A DNA stretch of 64,000 nt, taken from positions 1-64,000 of the forward strand of contig NZ_JAMXQV010000028.1 in assembly GCF_024703995.1 (NCBI RefSeq), in the 5' to 3' direction. Shown here in pieces: positions 7,862 to 15,052 of this stretch. The translations under genes were made by a program, and so were the position numbers. The notes under the pieces are model-generated. The model searched no databases. It was given only the letters and a program-made list of their open reading frames with translations, and was not told the DNA's origin. Every line of letters begins with the position of its first letter. Within the stretch, counting starts at the first letter, position 1. This stretch comes from Amycolatopsis iheyensis. GTDB taxonomy: Bacteria; Actinomycetota; Actinomycetes; Mycobacteriales; Pseudonocardiaceae.

Positions 7862-8617
7862 GTGACCACGCCCGGCGATCTGCCCCGCACCCCGCTGTCC
7901 CGCTTGCTGGAAGAGATCTCGTGGGAAGGCAGGTCGGTCGTCAAGTACCGTGACGGCGGCCGCGGCAAGGAGAACGTGCTCACCGCGGAAGTGCTTACAG
8001 CGCTGGACTACCTGCCGCGCGGTAGCTACCTCGGCAATGTTCTCCGCCACGCGCACGGGGCCCCGGGGGCGGTCGCCCGGGCCGCCGAGGAAGCCGAGGA
8101 CGCCAGCGTCGTCTTCTTACCCGACGAGTACGTGCTCAGCCGCACGGCCCGCGGTAAAGCCGACCTGGTCGTGCAGCCGGACGCGACGATCACCGGTCTG
8201 AGCAGCCTGGTCCTCGTCGAGGCGAAAGCCATCCGCGCCGGAACGTTCGGGCCGGAGCAACTGGCGCGCGAGTACTTCGCGGTCACCGCCGCCGCGGGCG
8301 AACGCATGCCGTTGTTGCTGCTCATCCTGGGCGCCGCACCTCCGGTCGCCATCCGAGGACGGAGCGGGCGGTTCGGAATCGCCGAGGCGGTGGCTACGAA
8401 CCTGGAGGCCGTCTACGCCAAGGCAGCTCGGCACCCGTGGCCGCTTGCTGAGCTTCAGGCACGGGTGACGGAGTCCTGCGCATGGCTGACGTGGGCCGAA
8501 GTCGCCGACCTCGTCACCGCTGAACACGAGCGAGGCCGGCACTCCGGCACGTTCGCCGCCGGAACCGTTGATCGGCTCGTCGCGACGATCACGCGAGCCG
8601 TCCACTGGCACGGCTAG
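7862..8617 (+). CDS. RecB-like PD-(D/E)XK nuclease-superfamily protein, stand-alone
   Basis: A soluble protein of 251 residues with no close family I can name. The core shows GKADLVVQPD (metal-binding Asp), then LVLVEAKAI (the E-x-K pair), then FGPEQLAREY, which resembles the QhxxY motif of RecB/Cas4-type nucleases. Together these suggest a PD-(D/E)XK nuclease fold; activity is unproven. GTG 7862 is preferred because of the -10 at 7849-7854. A TTA leucine codon occurs at 8117-8119, rare in such genomes and in Streptomyces a mark of bldA-dependent translation. The 3' end overlaps the convergent cobN stop by 4 bases. No partner such as a helicase or methylase is adjacent. Confidence 0.65.
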   Translation: MTTPGDLPRTPLSRLLEEISWEGRSVVKYRDGGRGKENVLTAEVLTALDYLPRGSYLGNVLRHAHGAPGAVARAAEEAEDASVVFLPDEYVLSRTARGKADLVVQPDATITGLSSLVLVEAKAIRAGTFGPEQLAREYFAVTAAAGERMPLLLLILGAAPPVAIRGRSGRFGIAEAVATNLEAVYAKAARHPWPLAELQARVTESCAWLTWAEVADLVTAEHERGRHSGTFAAGTVDRLVATITRAVHWHG

Positions 8618-11600
8618 TCCGCCTCGAGGTCACCCTCCAGCGACAGGTACACCTCGCGCATCTTCTCGAGCAGCGAGGGGTCCGGCTCCTCCCACAGCCC
8701 CCGGTCCGCCGCCTCGTTCAGCCGCTCGACGATCCCCCGTAGCGCCCACGGATTGGCCTGTCGCAGGAACTCCTGGTTCACCTCGTCCAGCACGTACGAC
8801 TCGGTCAGCTTCTCGTACATCCAGTCGCCGACCACGCCGGCCGTCGCGTCGAAGCCGAACAGGTAGTCCACTGTGGCCGCCAGCTCGAACGCGCCCTTGT
8901 AGCCGTGACGTCGCATCGCCGCCAGCCAACGCGGGTTGACCACCCGCGCCCGGAACACGCGGGCCGTCTCCTCGCCCAGCGTCCGCGTGCGGACCGCGTC
9001 CGGGGACGTGCTGTCGCCCACGTAGGACGCCGGCGCCGAGCCGGTCAGCGCGCGGACCGTCGCGATCATCCCGCCGTGGTACTGGAAGTAGTCGTCCGAG
9101 TCCGCGATGTCGTGCTCGCGCGTGTCCGTGTTCTTCGCCGCCACCACGATGCGCTTGTACGAACTCTCCATGTCCTCGCGCGCCGGCCGCCCGTCCAGGT
9201 CGCGGCCGTAGGCGAAGCCGCCCCAGACCGCGTACACCTCCGCCAGGTCCTTGTCGTCGCGCCAGTTCCCGCTGTCCATCAACGGCAGCAGGCCCGCGCC
9301 GTACGCGCCGGGCTTCGAGCCGAAGATCCGGGTCGTCGCGCGGCGGGAGTCGCCGTGGGACGCCAGATCGGCGGCCACGTGCGCGCGGACGAAGTTCTCC
9401 GACGACGGTTCGTCCAACCCGGCCACCAGCCGCACCGCGTCGTCCATGAGCGTGATCACGTGCGGGAATGCGTCGCGGAAGAAGCCGCTGATGCGGATCG
9501 TCACGTCGATGCGGGGGCGGCCCAGTTCGGCCAGCGGGATCGCCTCGATGCCCGTCACGCGCCGCGAAGCCTCGTCCCACACCGGCTGGACACCCAGCAG
9601 CGCCAGGACTTCCGCCGCGTCGTCGCCGGACGTGCGCATCGCCGACGTGCCCCACACCGACAGCCCGACCGAACGCGGCCAGTCGCCGGTGTCCTCGCGG
9701 TAGCGCTTGAGCAGCGAGTCCGCCAGCGCCTGCCCGGTCTCCCAGGCGAGCCGGCTCGGGATCGCCTTCGGGTCGACCGTGTAGAAGTTGCGCCCGGTCG
9801 GCAGCACGTTGACCAGCCCGCGCAACGGCGACCCGCTCGGCCCGGCCGGGATGTAGCCGCCGTCGAGGGCGTGCAGCACCGCGTCCAGCTCCGCCGACGT
9901 GCCCGCCAGCCGCGGGACGATCTCCGTGGCCGCGAACGAAAGCACCCGCGCCACCGCCTCGTCCGGCGCCACCGAAGCCACCGCGGTGGCGTCCCAGCCC
10001 CGCATCTCCATCGTCTGGACGAGCTCGCGCGCGGTCTTCTCGATCGCGTCCACTTCGGACATCGGCGCGTCTTCCTTGAGCCCCAGCGCCGAGCGCAGGC
10101 CGGGGACCGCGCCCTGCTTGCCGCCCCACATCTGGGTCGCGCGCAGCATCGCCAGCACCAGGTTGACGCGTGCCTCGCCGACCGGCGCCGCGCCCAGGAT
10201 GTGCAGCCCGTCGCGGATCTGGGCGTCCTTGACCTCGCACAGCCAGCCGTCGATGTGCAGCAGGAAGTCGTCGAACTCCGCGTCGTGCGGGCGTTCGTCG
10301 ACGCCGAGGTCGTGGTCCAGCTTCGCGGCCTGGATCAACGTCCAGATCTGGGCGCGGATCGCGGGCAGCTTCGCCGGGTCCATCGCGGCGATGTTCGCGT
10401 GCTCGTCGAGCAGCTGCTCCAGCCGCGCCATGTCACCGTAGGACTCCGCGCGGGCCATCGGCGGGATCAGGTGGTCGACGATCGTCGCGTGCGCGCGCCG
10501 CTTGGCCTGCGCGCCCTCGCCCGGGTCGTTGATGAGGAACGGGTAGACCAGCGGCAGGTTCCCGAGCACCGCGTCGGGCGCGCACGACGCCGAGAGCCCG
10601 GCCGTCTTGCCCGGCAGCCATTCCAGCGACCCGTGCTTGCCCAGGTGGACGACCGCGTGCGCGCCGAACTCCTCCTCCAGCCAGCGGTAGGCGGCCAGGT
10701 AGTGGTGGCTGGGCGGCAGGTCCGGGTTGTGGTAGATCGCGACCGGGTTCTCGCCGAACCCGCGTGGCGGCTGGATCATGATGATGACGTTGCCGCTCTG
10801 CAGTGACGCCAGCACGATGTCGCCGTTGTCGACGTACAGCTCGCCGGGCGCCGGGCCCCAGTGCTCCTCCACCCCCGAACGCAGCTCGGCGGGCAGCTCG
10901 GCGAACCACTCGCGATACCGGGCAGCGGGCACCCGGATCGGGTTGCCGGACAGCTGCTCCTCGGTCAGCCACTCCGGGTCCTGACCACCGGCGGCGATGA
11001 GCGCGTGGATCAGCGCGTCGCCGTCGGGCTGGTCGGTGCCGGTCGGGTCGACGCCCGGGAACGCGTCGGGCCCCAGGTCGTAACCCAGGCCGCGCATCCG
11101 CCGCAGCAGCTCGATTGCCGACGCGGGCGTGTCCAGCCCGACCGCGTTGCCGACGCGAGAGTGTTTCGTCGGGTATGCGGACAGCATCAGCGCGATGCGC
11201 CGCTCCGACGTGGGCGTGTGCCGCAGGCGGGCGTGCGCCAGCGCGATGCGAGCCACCCGGGACGCGCGCTCGGCGTCCGGGACGTACCGGGGCAGGCCGT
11301 CCTCGTCGAGCTCCTTGAACGAGAACGGCACCGTGATCAGCCGGCCGTCGAACTCCGGCACGGCCATCTGGTTGCCCGCGTCGAGCGGCGAGAGGCCGTC
11401 GTCGTTGGCCGCCCACGTCTCGCGGTCGCTGGTCAGGCACAGCGCCTGCAGGATCGGGACGTCGAGCGCGGCCATCTCGGCGACGTCCCAGGCCTCGTCG
11501 TCGCCGCCCGCGCCCACCTCGGACGGCCGCGTGCCGCCCGCCGCGAGCACGGTCACCAGCAGGGCGTCCACGGACGCCAGCTCGGCCATCATCGCCGGCT

Positions 11601-12177
11601 CGCGCGTCCGCAGCGAAGCGCAGTAGATCGGCAACGCGCGCCCGCCCGCGGCTTCGATCTGATCGGCGAGGGTGTGTACGAACTGCGTGTTCCCGGACAG
11701 GTGGTGCGCGCGGTAGTACAGGATCCCGATGACCGGGCCGTCACCCCGCGAAGGCCGCTCCAGGACGCCCCACGCGGGTTGTTCGGCGGGCGGCTCGAAG
11801 CCGTCACCGGTGAGCAGCAGCGTGTCGGAGAGGAACCGCTGCAGCTGGGTGAGGTTCGCCGGGCCGCCCTGCGCCAGGTAGGCGTGGGCCTCGGCGGCGA
11901 TGCCGATCGGGACGGTCGAGAGCTTCATCAGCTCGGCGTCGGGCGTCTGCTCCCCGCCGAGGACGACGACGTGCGCGCCCGACGCGCGCAGCGTGTCCAG
12001 GCCCTCCTGCCAGGTCCGCGGCGTGCCGAGGATGCGGACGACCACGATGCGCACGCCTTCGAGCAGCCCGGGCAGCTCGGCGACGTCGAGCCGGGCGGGG
12101 TTGCCGAGCCGGTACTCACCTTCGGCCGAACGGGCGCTGAGCAGGTCGGTGTCCGAAGTGGACAGCAGCAGGATCAC
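8614..12177 (-). CDS. cobN: cobaltochelatase large subunit CobN
   Basis: It inserts Co2+ into hydrogenobyrinic acid a,c-diamide in ATP-dependent aerobic cobalamin synthesis, together with AAA+/VWA partner subunits. The 1187-residue protein matches the CobN/BchH/ChlH family in length and motifs, including PVIGILYYRAHHLSGNTQF, HLGKHGSLEWLPGK, YPFLINDPGEGAQAKRR, and a C-terminal half with KPGAYGAGLLPLMDSGNWRDD. Start GTG 12177 is preceded by GAGGAGGAG. A cobalamin riboswitch occupies the leader, so expression should fall when B12 is plentiful. The likely partner, the fused ChlI/ChlD-type protein, lies at 32570-34522. Confidence 0.96.
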   Translation of the reverse strand: MILLLSTSDTDLLSARSAEGEYRLGNPARLDVAELPGLLEGVRIVVVRILGTPRTWQEGLDTLRASGAHVVVLGGEQTPDAELMKLSTVPIGIAAEAHAYLAQGGPANLTQLQRFLSDTLLLTGDGFEPPAEQPAWGVLERPSRGDGPVIGILYYRAHHLSGNTQFVHTLADQIEAAGGRALPIYCASLRTREPAMMAELASVDALLVTVLAAGGTRPSEVGAGGDDEAWDVAEMAALDVPILQALCLTSDRETWAANDDGLSPLDAGNQMAVPEFDGRLITVPFSFKELDEDGLPRYVPDAERASRVARIALAHARLRHTPTSERRIALMLSAYPTKHSRVGNAVGLDTPASAIELLRRMRGLGYDLGPDAFPGVDPTGTDQPDGDALIHALIAAGGQDPEWLTEEQLSGNPIRVPAARYREWFAELPAELRSGVEEHWGPAPGELYVDNGDIVLASLQSGNVIIMIQPPRGFGENPVAIYHNPDLPPSHHYLAAYRWLEEEFGAHAVVHLGKHGSLEWLPGKTAGLSASCAPDAVLGNLPLVYPFLINDPGEGAQAKRRAHATIVDHLIPPMARAESYGDMARLEQLLDEHANIAAMDPAKLPAIRAQIWTLIQAAKLDHDLGVDERPHDAEFDDFLLHIDGWLCEVKDAQIRDGLHILGAAPVGEARVNLVLAMLRATQMWGGKQGAVPGLRSALGLKEDAPMSEVDAIEKTARELVQTMEMRGWDATAVASVAPDEAVARVLSFAATEIVPRLAGTSAELDAVLHALDGGYIPAGPSGSPLRGLVNVLPTGRNFYTVDPKAIPSRLAWETGQALADSLLKRYREDTGDWPRSVGLSVWGTSAMRTSGDDAAEVLALLGVQPVWDEASRRVTGIEAIPLAELGRPRIDVTIRISGFFRDAFPHVITLMDDAVRLVAGLDEPSSENFVRAHVAADLASHGDSRRATTRIFGSKPGAYGAGLLPLMDSGNWRDDKDLAEVYAVWGGFAYGRDLDGRPAREDMESSYKRIVVAAKNTDTREHDIADSDDYFQYHGGMIATVRALTGSAPASYVGDSTSPDAVRTRTLGEETARVFRARVVNPRWLAAMRRHGYKGAFELAATVDYLFGFDATAGVVGDWMYEKLTESYVLDEVNQEFLRQANPWALRGIVERLNEAADRGLWEEPDPSLLEKMREVYLSLEGDLEAD

Positions 12178-12184
12178 GAGGCTC

Positions 12185-12345
12185 CTCCTCGGGGTCCGCG
12201 CCCCGGGTCGACGGGCGCGCCGGCCGGAGTTCCTGGCTCCCGGAGATCACTCTCCGATGACAGTGGCGGGACCGCCCCGGACTCTCACCGGGTTCCTCCA
12301 CCTGCCGACGCGTGGGTATCGGTCTCACTCTCCGGTGCGGCCGGG
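12185..12345 (-). promoter_or_regulatory. cobalamin riboswitch in the cobN leader
   Basis: Read on the minus strand the leader contains GGTGAGAGTCCGGGGCGG, then CCGCCACTGT (plus-strand ACAGTGGC at 12260-12267), then the B12-box-like GGGAGCCAGGAACTCC (about 12229-12244). This is the core order of the B12-sensing RNA, followed by a GC-rich hairpin region and the cobN ribosome binding site, which fits sequestration of translation initiation. Outer boundaries are approximate. Confidence 0.88.
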
Positions 12346-12375
12346 CGCGGCGTCAAGGTGACGTGTGCCCGCTTG

Positions 12376-13389
12376 TCAGAGCCGCTTGGCCGCGCGGAAC
12401 GCCTTCGCGTAGGTCCCGGAGCCGTCGATCAGCGACACCCCGCCCGCGTCCCCGAAGGTCGGGCCGTTGGCGACCTTGCGGCTGGAGAGCACGCGGTGGT
12501 GGCCGTCGCTGTCGATGCCCAGGTAGATGCCGGTGTGCGAGACCTGCGTGCCGAGCTGCGGCTCCAGGTTGAAGAACAGCACGTCACCCGGCTGGAGGGT
12601 GCTGAAGTCGGTCGCCTGCTTCTTCTCGTCGTGGACGACCTCGGTGCCGGGGCCCAGCTCCGACAGCGCCCACGCGCGCCGCGGCAGGCCCGGGCCCTTC
12701 GTGTTGGTGCCGAGCAGCGGGTAGCCCGAGCGGTAGCCGTAGACCATCCGGACGAAGCCCGAGCAGTCGAGGGACCGGGCGCGCGCCGGCTCCGCCGCCT
12801 CGTGGACGCCGCCCGGGAAGTCCCAGCCGATGCCCAGGTAGTCGTAGAAATCCGACTTCTCGAGGCGGCCCTCCGCGCTGTCCGGGCCGAAGTTGGCGTC
12901 ACCGCCGATGCGGAGCTTCTTCGCCATCTCGTCGGCCGCGCCGTCGGTGTACTGCAGGGCGATGGCCAGGACGTCCGGATCGGTGTTCCCGACCGCCTTC
13001 GGCAGCCAGTCGGTGAACCACTTCTCCTTCTCCGCGCCCGCCTGCCACGGCTGCGGCGCGAGCCGGATCCAGGCGGTCGAGGTGATGCTGACCTTGGTGA
13101 ACCTCGGCTCGGTGAAGGTGCGGGTCTTCCCGGTCAGCATGACCGCGCGGGAGCCGTCGGTGAACGACGCCAGCTGGGCGCCCGCCGCGTCACGCACCAC
13201 CGTCCGGGCCGGATTTTCCAGCCGTTCGTAGGTGTACCCGCCGGTGACCGCCGCGCCCGTCGGGGCCGCCGAGGCCGAGATGGCCGTGATCTCCTGCCGG
13301 TCCTGCGTCGCGACGTAGACCGCCGCCGTGCCGGACACGGCGATGACCGCGGCGAGGACGCCGATCCGGACCCCTTTGCGCATCGTCAC
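12376..13389 (-). CDS. exported NlpC/P60-family peptidase
   Basis: A 337-residue protein with an N-terminal membrane anchor or signal (residues 6-28, GVRIGVLAAVIAVSGTAAVY) and a C-terminal NlpC/P60 domain. The catalytic Cys is in LDCSGFVRMVYGY, followed by LQPGDVLFF and the His in VSHTGIYLGID. Such enzymes cut gamma-D-glutamyl bonds. It follows pgsC by one base (GTG 13389; ATG 13383 is an alternative), so it is probably the last gene of the pgs operon and could trim or release gamma-linked polyglutamate, or act on the cell wall. The specific substrate is inferred from context. Confidence 0.85.
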   Translation of the reverse strand: MTMRKGVRIGVLAAVIAVSGTAAVYVATQDRQEITAISASAAPTGAAVTGGYTYERLENPARTVVRDAAGAQLASFTDGSRAVMLTGKTRTFTEPRFTKVSITSTAWIRLAPQPWQAGAEKEKWFTDWLPKAVGNTDPDVLAIALQYTDGAADEMAKKLRIGGDANFGPDSAEGRLEKSDFYDYLGIGWDFPGGVHEAAEPARARSLDCSGFVRMVYGYRSGYPLLGTNTKGPGLPRRAWALSELGPGTEVVHDEKKQATDFSTLQPGDVLFFNLEPQLGTQVSHTGIYLGIDSDGHHRVLSSRKVANGPTFGDAGGVSLIDGSGTYAKAFRAAKRL

Positions 13390-13390
13390 C

Positions 13391-13873
13391 TCAGACCGTC
13401 GGGACCAGGCCGACCAGCACGCCGCTGATCAGCACCGCGTAGCTGGCCAGGCTCACCCCGCCGGTGGCGAGCATCGTGGCCACGGGCTTCTGCCGGACGA
13501 GCTGGTAGGCGACCAGCCCGGGCACCACGAACCCGAGGGTCTGGTGCACGAACAGCAGCGGGAAGTCGGCCTGCAGGACCAGCAGCAACGTCGTCTGCAG
13601 CACCACGCCGAGCAGCACGACCGCGGCGAAGAGCCGCTTGCCGTAGAGGATCACCATGCGCTGCAGCAGCTTGGTGCCGCCGAAGGTCAGCGCCGTCATC
13701 AGGACGATGATCGCCGCGCGGCGGTAGTCCTCGACCATGGTCAGCGCGATCCAGCCCGGCGTGATCATGCCGCCGGGGGAGAGGTTGGTCGTGAGGTAGC
13801 AGACCAGCGACAGCAGCAGGCCGATGGCGAGCCCGACGGTGGCGACCTCGGGGGCGAGGGACGTGGTGAGCAT
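13391..13873 (-). CDS. pgsC: poly-gamma-glutamate synthase subunit PgsC/CapC
   Basis: A 160-residue integral membrane protein with about five hydrophobic helices. It has the length and features of PgsC/CapC (NLSPGGMITPGWIAL near the N-terminus and a helical tail ending GVLVGLVPTV). In Bacillus, PgsC works with the PgsB ligase and PgsA to make and export poly-gamma-glutamate. The ATG shares a base with the pgsB stop (TGATG), indicating translational coupling. No pgsA/capA gene is found in the window. Confidence 0.88.
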   Translation of the reverse strand: MLTTSLAPEVATVGLAIGLLLSLVCYLTTNLSPGGMITPGWIALTMVEDYRRAAIIVLMTALTFGGTKLLQRMVILYGKRLFAAVVLLGVVLQTTLLLVLQADFPLLFVHQTLGFVVPGLVAYQLVRQKPVATMLATGGVSLASYAVLISGVLVGLVPTV

Positions 13874-15051
13874 CAGGCGACCGGTTCCAGTTTGGCGAGT
13901 TCCTCGATGAGCAGTTCCCCTTGCCCGTGGATGTTGCCGATGGCGATGAGCGACGCCTGCCGCCCGACGCCGCCGACGATCCCGCGCAGCAGTTCCCGCG
14001 GCGAGCGCGAGCCGCCGAGGTCGACGACCCGGTCGTGCCACTCGCTGGGGATGGCGGCGCGGGCGCTGCGCGTCGGGTCGCCGATGAGCACCACGCGTTC
14101 CGGCGCGATCTTGGGGATGAGCGCGCCCATCTGGCCGTTGCGCTCGACGCGGTCCGGACGGCAGTTGATGATCACGTGCAGCGGGTCGGCGATCGCGCCC
14201 TGGCGGCGGAGCTGGTCGATGTTCAGCAACGTCGATTCGGGGTCGTTCGCGGCGAAGACGTTCGCGAAGCGCAGGAGCCGGCGCCCGGCGCGGTACCGGT
14301 GCACCTGCAGTACGCCCGGGTCCGGCGGCGCGGCCCACATGCCTTCGAGGGCGAGCTGCCGGTTGACGTTGAGCAGGTCCGCCACGGCCAGCGCGATCGC
14401 GACGTTCTCCTTGAACGTGATCCAGCTGAACCGGCGCATCTCCTCGTCGGTGACCGACTCCGGGTCGACGGCGATCAGCTCGCAGTCCCGCTTGTCGGCC
14501 TCCTCCTGGAGGATGGGCAGCCGGTCCTTCTCCGCGGTCAGGCAGATCCCGCCGACCGGCATCGACCGGGACAGCGAGCGGGCGACGTCGTCGAGCGTCG
14601 GGCCCATCTCGGCCAGGTGGTCTTCGCGGACGTTGCAGAGCACGCCGATCGTCGAGCGGATCAGCTTGCTCTGGTTGATCTCCTGCAGGTCGGGCATGAC
14701 CGCCATGCACTCGATGACCAGCGCGTCCGGCCGGTACGCGGCGGCGCGGCGGACGATGCCGATCTGCTCGACGACGTTGGCGATGCCGAACTTGCGGTAC
14801 ACCGGCTCTTCGCTGCCGTCCGGGTGGATGAACCGGGCCGCGGTGCCGGTGGTCTTCGCCGTCGTCACGAGGCCGCCGCCGCGCAGGGCGCCCGCGCAGA
14901 GGCGGGTGATGGAGGACTTGCCGCGGATGCCGTTGACCAGCACGCGCGTCGGGATGCTGTGCAGGTGCTTGTAGTGCTGGCGCTGTTCGGCGATCCCGGC
15001 GGCCAGCATCGCCGCCGACGCTGTGAGCAGCACGACGTAGAGGAACGTCAC
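13873..15051 (-). CDS. pgsB: poly-gamma-glutamate synthase ligase PgsB/CapB
   Basis: An ATP-dependent Mur-ligase-like amide ligase that would polymerise glutamate through gamma-carboxyl groups at the membrane. The 392-residue product has an N-terminal hydrophobic helix (LYVVLLTASAAMLAAGI) and the nucleotide-binding loop VNGIRGKSSITRL. Family hallmarks include VRRAAAYRPDALVIECMAVM, LCNVREDHLAEMGPT, and VFAANDPESTLLN. Start GTG 15051 lies one base after the stop of the upstream HAMP protein. Length matches Bacillus PgsB (about 393). Operon order is HAMP protein, pgsB, pgsC, NlpC/P60. Confidence 0.92.
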   Translation of the reverse strand: MTFLYVVLLTASAAMLAAGIAEQRQHYKHLHSIPTRVLVNGIRGKSSITRLCAGALRGGGLVTTAKTTGTAARFIHPDGSEEPVYRKFGIANVVEQIGIVRRAAAYRPDALVIECMAVMPDLQEINQSKLIRSTIGVLCNVREDHLAEMGPTLDDVARSLSRSMPVGGICLTAEKDRLPILQEEADKRDCELIAVDPESVTDEEMRRFSWITFKENVAIALAVADLLNVNRQLALEGMWAAPPDPGVLQVHRYRAGRRLLRFANVFAANDPESTLLNIDQLRRQGAIADPLHVIINCRPDRVERNGQMGALIPKIAPERVVLIGDPTRSARAAIPSEWHDRVVDLGGSRSPRELLRGIVGGVGRQASLIAIGNIHGQGELLIEELAKLEPVA

Positions 15052-15052
15052 G

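Noticed and set aside
5957..8056. Long upstream extension of the response regulator (918-residue frame)
   Set aside because: The extension lies in another frame of the GT39 gene and is arginine-rich; similarity begins at ATG 5956.
10861..13428. 855-residue plus-strand frame opposite cobN and NlpC/P60
   Set aside because: Antisense shadow: composition is His/Arg/Gly/Val-heavy, no domain, and cobN is unambiguous on the other strand.
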